Shown: one piece after another, positions 59,545 to 64,000 of the stretch
Layout of the letters: every line of letters starts with the position of its first letter
How positions within the stretch are numbered: the stretch's first letter is position 1
Assembly (NCBI RefSeq): GCF_900291975.1
Contig: NZ_OMPN01000001.1
Coordinates: forward strand, 868,001-932,000
DNA length: 64,000 nt
Source: Agathobaculum massiliense
Lineage (GTDB): Bacteria; Bacillota; Clostridia; Oscillospirales; Butyricicoccaceae
Direction: 5' to 3'
The notes under the pieces: model-generated
Told to the model about the DNA's origin: nothing
What the model saw: the letters and a program-made list of their open reading frames with translations, nothing else
The model's database searches: none
Program-made: the position numbers and the translations under genes

Positions 59545-59680
59545 GTTTCCTCCCCTTTCCCGCTAGCCCGCGTTTATTTTCAAATTTTAGGAAATATTTT
59601 TGGAAATAACAGGCAATTCGACATTTTTTGTGCTTTCCATATGCAATAATACAAATTGTAATCCGAACAGGTATTTCCCC

Positions 59681-60265
59681 TTATTTTTCATCGGGAAATA
59701 GCGGGCGGAGGATACGCGCACTCAGCAGGACGACCGCGACAGACGCCACGGACGCCCCCCAAACCGCCGGCATGATGTCAAACGGCGCTGCAGCGCCGCA
59801 CGACGCGCGTACCGCCGCCACCGTGGACGGGATGATCTGTATGGACGCCGTATTCAAGGTGATCAATGTCAAAACGGTATCCGGCGAACCGCGCCGGCCG
59901 GCAAGCGTGTACAGCCGGTCGACTGCGCGCAGCCCCAGCGGCGTAGCCGCATTGGACAGTCCCAGCAGGTTTGCCGTCACATTGGCGCTCACCAGTTCCA
60001 TGGCCTCTCTGTCGTTCGCTGCCTTGCCAAACAGCGGCCGGAGCAGGGGCGTAAGCGCATGGGACAGCTTTTCCGCCAATCCGGAAGCGCGGATCACCTC
60101 CATCACGCCGCTCCAAAAGCACATCAGGCCGGCGATGCTGATGGCTAACGTGACCGCTTCCGACGCGCCTGTTCCCACTGCGGCAGTGACCGCGTCCAAC
60201 CGGCCGGTCACCGCCCCGCAAAGCAGGGCCAGGGCCAGAAATGCGACCCAGATCACGGAAAGCAT
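59681..60265 (-). CDS. spmA: Spore maturation protein A
   Basis: A 194-residue Gate-domain membrane protein: MCFWSGVMEVIRASGLAEKLSHAL, LVSANVTANLLGLSNAATPLG and LITLNTASIQIIPSTVAAVRAS are typical of SpmA. It acts with SpmB in spore core dehydration. The ATG follows GGGAGGGGAG. Location just upstream of spmB on the same strand supports the identification. Confidence 0.92.
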   Translation of the reverse strand: MLSVIWVAFLALALLCGAVTGRLDAVTAAVGTGASEAVTLAISIAGLMCFWSGVMEVIRASGLAEKLSHALTPLLRPLFGKAANDREAMELVSANVTANLLGLSNAATPLGLRAVDRLYTLAGRRGSPDTVLTLITLNTASIQIIPSTVAAVRASCGAAAPFDIMPAVWGASVASVAVVLLSARILRPLFPDEK

Positions 60266-60377
60266 TTACGCCTCTCCCCTCCCTTGTAGAAAAAAGCCGG
60301 TCTCCTCCATACAGGGAGCCGCAACATGGATTGATGCTGGCAAAGGAATGAATGAAGAATGAAGGAGTGTATATCAA

Positions 60378-60620
60378 ATGAAATCCACTGGTATTGTCCG
60401 TAAGGTTGACGAACTGGGCCGAATCGTACTACCGATCGAGCTGCGCAGGACGCTCGATATCGATGTGAAAGACGCCCTGGAAATCTATGTGGAGGGCAGC
60501 CAAATCATCCTGAAAAAGTACGAGCCTGCCTGCGTCTTCTGCGGCAGCTCAAAGGACGTAATCCACTTCAAGGATAAAAACGTCTGCCGCAACTGCATTC
60601 ATGATTTGGAATCTATCTGA
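60378..60620 (+). CDS. AbrB/SpoVT-like transcription regulator with C-terminal CxxC pairs
   Basis: An 80-residue protein. Residues 1-50 are the AbrB swapped-hairpin domain (STGIVRKVDELGRIVLPIELR, then DALEIYVEGSQIILKKYEPA). The C-terminus has CVFCGSSKDV and VCRNCIHDLE, two CxxC units that probably bind zinc; this layout is that of AbrB proteins of Clostridia. AbrB-like regulators control transition-state and sporulation genes. GAAGGAG precedes the ATG. Confidence 0.92.
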   Translation: MKSTGIVRKVDELGRIVLPIELRRTLDIDVKDALEIYVEGSQIILKKYEPACVFCGSSKDVIHFKDKNVCRNCIHDLESI

Positions 60621-60643
60621 TTGATCTGATGCGTACATAGGTC

Positions 60644-60678
60644 GGCCACCCTCTTCAGCAAGGGTGGCCGTTCTTTTT
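60644..60678 (+). terminator. Terminator of the AbrB-like gene
   Basis: GGCCACCCT, loop CTTCAGCA, AGGGTGGCC, then GTTCTTTTTT. It overlaps the 3' end of the converging spoIIID gene. Confidence 0.88.
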
Positions 60679-60951
60679 TCCCTGCCGCGCAGTATCCCGC
60701 CCCGCCTGGGTGCGGTATTTCTCCCGCGTCGCCATGCCGCCGCGGATGTGCCGCTCCTTTTTATTGGTGTACAGCACCTCCTGCACGCGGTCATACAGCA
60801 CGGCGTTGAGCTTTTTCAGCCTTGTCGTAATATCCTTATGTACCGTTGATTTAGAAATGCCAAATTTGGCCGCCGTTTGGCGCACCGTCGCCTTTTCTTC
60901 GATCATATATTGTGCGAGCCGGACCGCCCGCTCTTCGGGTAAGCCTTTCAC
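60655..60951 (-). CDS. spoIIID: Sporulation regulator SpoIIID
   Basis: A 98-residue HTH protein: EERAVRLAQYMIEEKATVRQTAAKFGISKSTVHKDI is the SpoIIID helix-turn-helix, followed by TTRLKKLNAVLYDRVQEVL and HIRGGMATREKY, all very close to SpoIIID. The tail (RTQAGRDTARQGKKNGHPC) is longer than in Bacillus. It regulates mother-cell genes. GTG start at 60951 is supported by AGGGGGG 6 bases upstream. With spmA/B it is strong evidence for sporulation. Confidence 0.93.
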   Translation of the reverse strand: MKGLPEERAVRLAQYMIEEKATVRQTAAKFGISKSTVHKDITTRLKKLNAVLYDRVQEVLYTNKKERHIRGGMATREKYRTQAGRDTARQGKKNGHPC

Positions 60952-61095
60952 GATCGTCCCCCCTGCCTGTCGACGCTTTGATTACTACAAATCTATGCAG
61001 CGCAAAAGGCAGGTAGAACGCGCTTTTTGCCGGAGTTGCTCCGGCCGACTTATCCGCAAAACGAGCCGCCGCTTCCCGCAAAAAAATGCGCCGCT

Positions 61096-61683
61096 TCATT
61101 TGAGCAGCGCATTGATCCCTTGTGTATGGTATTCCACCAGCCGGTTCAATCCGGTCCGCACCTCGCGCGGACGGACGCGGTTCTTTAATATCTGCACGGT
61201 CCCGTCAATCAGGTTGCGGGCCATGATCTGTGCCAGCAGCAAGCAGTTGTCCTCATCTGCCAGCAGCGGCGCAGTCTTTGCCGCCAGCATATCGATCAGG
61301 CTACTGCGCAGCCCCTCATACCGTGTCCCCTGCGACTGCTCCATAATGAGCAGCAGGCCGTATTTCTCGGCCAGCAGCAAAGAAATGACCTCTTCAGTCA
61401 GCAGGACCTGGTATTCGCGCGCGCCGGTGCGCGGGTCAAAGCGCTTGTCCCGAAAGCGCATAATCAGGCGCTTGAGCCCCTCCGCGGCGCCGTCCGTCAG
61501 CTCGTAAAACAACTCTTCCTTGTTTTTGAAGTAATGGTACAGATTGCTCTTGCTGATATTGACCTTATCCGCAATCATCTGCAGAGAGGTCCGGTCATAC
61601 CCTTTCTGCAGAAATAGATGCTGGGATTCCAGCAAAATCTTATGCCGTAGCTCGTCTTTCAAAACCTGCACAATAAAGACCAC
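61096..61683 (-). CDS. TetR-family transcription regulator
   Basis: About 195 residues. The N-terminal HTH is LRHKILLESQHLFLQKGYDR then TSLQMIADKVNISKSNLYHYFKNKEELFYEL; the C-terminal domain (about 60-190) is helical and holds the ligand pocket. The start is not certain: GTG at 61683 or GTG at 61671. Its promoter is directly upstream (61702-61729). The decarboxylase operon is on the same strand further up; no operator palindrome tells what it regulates. Confidence 0.85.
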   Translation of the reverse strand: MVFIVQVLKDELRHKILLESQHLFLQKGYDRTSLQMIADKVNISKSNLYHYFKNKEELFYELTDGAAEGLKRLIMRFRDKRFDPRTGAREYQVLLTEEVISLLLAEKYGLLLIMEQSQGTRYEGLRSSLIDMLAAKTAPLLADEDNCLLLAQIMARNLIDGTVQILKNRVRPREVRTGLNRLVEYHTQGINALLK

Positions 61684-61701
61684 CCGTTCATTTCTTCCTA
61701 T

Positions 61702-61729
61702 ATTATAGCATTATGGCGTATTTTGTCAA
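61702..61729 (-). promoter_or_regulatory. Promoter of the TetR gene
   Basis: Minus-strand TTGACA (61729-61724), 16-base spacer, TATAAT (61707-61702). Confidence 0.75.
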
Positions 61730-61800
61730 TACAAATGGGTTTTACAGGCGTTAAGACTGCGTCAGTTTTCAGGCCTTCCCGCGCCTCTATTCCCACGGAA

Positions 61801-61828
61801 AAGGGCGCCGGAATCGTCCGGCGCCCTT
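61801..61828 (-). terminator. Terminator of the decarboxylase operon
   Basis: AAGGGCGCCGGA-ATCG-TCCGGCGCCCTT; on the minus strand TTCCGTGG follows, so the T-tail is short. Confidence 0.75.
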
Positions 61829-61852
61829 GCGCTCTGTTTTTGCGGCGCCCGC

Positions 61853-63004
61853 TTACGCGCCGAATACTTTCAGCAGGAAGCCCGCCGCGACAGCGGAGCC
61901 GATTACGCCCGCAACGTTCGGACCCATGGCGTGCATGAGCAGGAAGTTCGCCGGGTTGGCCTTCTGGCCTTCGACCTGCGAAACGCGCGCGGCCATCGGG
62001 ACTGCGGAAACGCCGGCCGAGCCGATCAGCGGGTTGACCTTGCCGCCCGACAGCTTGCACATGATCTTGCCGAACAGCAGGCCGCCGATCGTGGAGAACA
62101 TGAACGCGATCAAGCCGAGGACGATGATCTTGATCGTCTCCATGGTCAGGAACTTCTCCGCGACCGCCTTACACCCGACAGACAGGCCGAGGAAGATGGT
62201 GACGATATTGCACAGCGTGTTTTGTGCCGTGTCGGACAAACGATCGGTCACGCCGCATTCGCGGAACAGGTTGCCCAGCATCAGCATGCCGATCAGCGGC
62301 GCCGTATCCGGAATGAGCAGGATAACCACGGTCGCTACCGCGATGGGGAACACGATCTTCTCGGTCTTGGACACCGGACGGAGCTGCTCCATCTTGATCT
62401 CGCGCTCCTTTTTGGTCGTCAGCGCGCGCATCAGCGGCGGCTGTATCAGGGGGATAAGCGCCATATAGGAATACGCGGCGATCGCGATTGCAGGCAGGTA
62501 ATCCGCAGCCAGACGCGAGGTGACCAGGATAGCGGTCGGGCCGTCCGCGCCGCCGATAATGCCGATCGAAGCAGCTACATTCGGGGCAAAGCCCAGCGCC
62601 AGCGCCATCAGGAACGCGGCAAAAATGCCGAGCTGCGCCGCCGCGCCCAGCAACAGCGAGGACGGCCGCGCGATCAAGGGGCCGAAGTCGGTCATCGCGC
62701 CGATGCCAAGGAAAATCAGCGAGGGGTAGATCGCATGCTCTACCCCCTGATAGAACACCCACAGCATGCCGGGGCTGGCGCCGTTTGCCGGCGCGTTGAG
62801 CAGGCCGGTCAGGGGGAAGTTCGCCAGCAGGATGCCGAACGCGATCGGTACAAGCAGCAGCGGCTCAAACTTTTTGCCGATGCCGAGAAACAGCAGCACA
62901 AACGCGATCAGGATCATGACCAGGCTGCGCGGGTCGCTGAACAATGCGGCGAAGCCCGAGCCGGCCAGGATCTCCTCTAGCGCGCCTATAAATGAAAATT
63001 GCAT
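61853..63004 (-). CDS. oadB: Na+-translocating decarboxylase, beta subunit
   Basis: A 383-residue polytopic subunit. It includes [39 protein letters not shown] (the conserved Asp-rich sodium loop), [15 protein letters not shown] and [24 protein letters not shown]. Beta subunits drive Na+ export with the decarboxylation of carboxybiotin. Operon order A-G-carrier-B on the minus strand; the alpha subunit C-terminus suggests oxaloacetate decarboxylase, though methylmalonyl-CoA or glutaconyl-CoA enzymes use similar beta subunits. Confidence 0.92.
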   Translation of the reverse strand: MQFSFIGALEEILAGSGFAALFSDPRSLVMILIAFVLLFLGIGKKFEPLLLVPIAFGILLANFPLTGLLNAPANGASPGMLWVFYQGVEHAIYPSLIFLGIGAMTDFGPLIARPSSLLLGAAAQLGIFAAFLMALALGFAPNVAASIGIIGGADGPTAILVTSRLAADYLPAIAIAAYSYMALIPLIQPPLMRALTTKKEREIKMEQLRPVSKTEKIVFPIAVATVVILLIPDTAPLIGMLMLGNLFRECGVTDRLSDTAQNTLCNIVTIFLGLSVGCKAVAEKFLTMETIKIIVLGLIAFMFSTIGGLLFGKIMCKLSGGKVNPLIGSAGVSAVPMAARVSQVEGQKANPANFLLMHAMGPNVAGVIGSAVAAGFLLKVFGA

Positions 63005-63019
63005 GTTACGCGCCTCCCG

Positions 63020-63397
63020 TTACATCGTGCAAAGCGCCGTACCGGTTTCAACGGTCGCGCCCTTCTGCACGCTGACCGAACCGACGGTACCATCATGCGG
63101 CGCACAGATCTCATTTTCCATCTTCATCGCTTCCAAGATGAACAGGACGTCGCCCGCCTTTACCGCCTGTCCCGCCGCGCAGCGGACATCCAGAATCGTA
63201 CCCGGCATGGGCGCCGCGACGATCTCACCGCCAGCCGGAGCCGCCGGTGCGGGCGCGGCAGCCGGAGCCGGCGCTGCGGCCGGTGCGGGTGCGGCCGCCG
63301 GAGCCGCCGGCGCGCTCCCGACGCAGACCGCGCTTGCGGAGCCCTTGTCCACCTCAACCTCATACTGTTTCCCATTGAGTGTAACCAGATATTTCAT
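63020..63397 (-). CDS. Biotin carboxyl carrier subunit of the decarboxylase
   Basis: A 125-residue carrier: a short N-terminal beta strand ([16 protein letters not shown]), a long flexible Ala/Pro linker (about 24-56) and a biotinyl domain with EAMKMEN, where Lys92 is biotinylated. The linker allows swinging between alpha and beta subunits. It is separate from oadA here, as in several anaerobes. 15 bases from oadB. Confidence 0.93.
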   Translation of the reverse strand: MKYLVTLNGKQYEVEVDKGSASAVCVGSAPAAPAAAPAPAAAPAPAAAPAPAAPAGGEIVAAPMPGTILDVRCAAGQAVKAGDVLFILEAMKMENEICAPHDGTVGSVSVQKGATVETGTALCTM

Positions 63398-63412
63398 TGT
63401 TTTCTTTCCCCC

Positions 63413-63754
63413 TTATACAGCCTTGATAGACTTGAACACGAGCTGGTCGAGCGGAATGCCCGTTTCATGGCTTACGATCGCCATTACGCATGCCGCCTGT
63501 GTTTCGTCAACGCCCTCCAGCACGACCTGCGGCGCTGCGGCGGCCGGCGCGGGCGCGGCAGCGGGCGCAGCAACCGGAGCCGCTGCGGGCTGGGACGCCG
63601 CCGCGACCGGCGCGGCTTTCTTTTCCACGCCGCCGACGATACGGGACACCACAATGATGACGCCCCACAATAATGCCAGCATCAAAAATACGATCACAAA
63701 GCCGGACAGCGCAACCATCACTGCCTCGACCGGACTAAGCGGTCCTTGTATCAT
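63413..63754 (-). CDS. oadG: Na+-translocating decarboxylase, gamma subunit
   Basis: About 113 residues: an N-terminal membrane helix (about 10-34, VEAVMVALSGFVIVFLMLAL), a cytoplasmic Ala/Pro linker and a C-terminal segment (VDETQAACVMAIVSHETGI) like OadG domains. It joins alpha and beta subunits. The ATG at 63754 has AGGAGG 10 bases upstream and begins 2 bases after the oadA stop. Confidence 0.85.
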   Translation of the reverse strand: MIQGPLSPVEAVMVALSGFVIVFLMLALLWGVIIVVSRIVGGVEKKAAPVAAASQPAAAPVAAPAAAPAPAAAAPQVVLEGVDETQAACVMAIVSHETGIPLDQLVFKSIKAV

Positions 63755-63756
63755 AG

Positions 63757-64000
63757 TCAACCGACCTCCTTGAACGAATAACTTGCGGTAAAGGTCTGAT
63801 CGCGGCGGTCAAAATACTGCTCCGCCTGTTGCGGGAACGCGATGTAGGAAAGCACGTCCTCCTCGCTCCGCGCGCGGCTACCCAGGTAGGCCTTCGCCTC
63901 TTCAAATTCCGGCTTGAGCGTATCCGCGAAGCGGCCGGTCATCGGCTGCTCGTCGCCCAGCACCTTTTTCGCCAGCTCCGGAGCAATTTTGCCCGGCGCC
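63757..64000 (-). CDS. oadA: Oxaloacetate decarboxylase alpha-type subunit, C-terminal part
   Basis: The last 80 codons are visible; the gene runs off the right edge. The end reads APGKIAPELAKKVLGDEQP, then TGRFADTLKPEFEEAKAYLG, EEDVLSYIAFPQQAEQYFDRR, which is the C-terminal pattern of carboxyltransferase (pyruvate carboxylase B/OadA-type) subunits. No biotin domain follows, which explains the separate carrier gene. The substrate depends on the unseen N-terminal barrel. Confidence 0.85.
   Translation of the reverse strand, partial: APGKIAPELAKKVLGDEQPMTGRFADTLKPEFEEAKAYLGSRARSEEDVLSYIAFPQQAEQYFDRRDQTFTASYSFKEVG

Overview
The window comes from the chromosome of a GC-rich, probably spore-forming member of the class Clostridia. 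The evidence is a butyrate gene set with a 4-hydroxybutyrate branch, sporulation genes (spmA, spmB, spoIIID, a SleL/YaaH-type lytic enzyme), T-box control of metG, and Firmicutes-type promoters and Shine-Dalgarno sites. An Agathobaculum/Butyricicoccus/Oscillospiraceae-like butyrate producer is my best guess; the genus is inference. I see no rRNA, insertion sequence, prophage, CRISPR array or replication origin. One tRNA gene is present.

Layout. 1-9.0 kb: an SPFH (band 7) membrane operon ending in a ribbon-helix-helix protein, a LysM-GH18 spore enzyme, a secreted CAP-domain protein, an ECF sigma/anti-sigma pair, cysK, a GH3 lipoprotein and gluQ. 9.0-14.2 kb: an iron island made of feoA-feoA-feoB plus a Cys-rich FeoB-associated protein, and a DUF3793-flavodoxin operon. 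Both promoters carry copies of a 16-bp operator of the form GTTAGC-N4-GCTAAC, typical of DtxR/IdeR-type control. 14.3-17.5 kb: yjbQ, an HD protein, cca and a DUF896 gene in one overlapping operon, then a small XRE repressor. 17.5-18.0 kb: a gene-free, hairpin-packed stretch. 18-25 kb: metY, GNAT genes, a MATE pump, HD phosphohydrolases, a DUF2089 regulator with two paralogous membrane proteins, and an IclR operon. 25.3-27.4 kb: a KDPG aldolase-VOC-KDG kinase operon, divergent from the IclR regulator and carrying KdgR-like half-sites.

27.5-33.5 kb: an ABC exporter whose second permease is fused to an M1-type zinc peptidase. Its ATPase has an aberrant Walker A (GKPP), and a two-component system lies upstream. 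33.6-43.3 kb: tRNA-Ala(GGC), tatD, a HAD phosphatase, a DUF4177 gene with a decayed partner, metG under a Met-specific T-box with a GNAT gene and a GNAT remnant in between, a DUF975-like membrane protein, a VanW protein and ychF. 43.4-46.5 kb: a phospholipase-C-like protein, an M23 peptidase and an ECF-transporter S component.

46.6-58.9 kb is the metabolic core. A butyryl-CoA/4-hydroxybutyrate-type CoA-transferase and a polar amino-acid ABC transporter precede 4-hydroxybutyrate dehydrogenase, 4-hydroxybutyryl-CoA dehydratase, a small double-CxxC protein, a fused family I CoA-transferase, thiolase, crotonase and 3-hydroxybutyryl-CoA dehydrogenase. Together they feed crotonyl-CoA from succinate semialdehyde/4-hydroxybutyrate and from acetyl-CoA; bcd-etfBA, needed to reach butyryl-CoA, is not in the window. 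59-64 kb: spmB/spmA, an AbrB-like regulator, spoIIID, a TetR regulator and a Na+-translocating decarboxylase operon (oadA-G-biotin carrier-B) that runs off the right edge.
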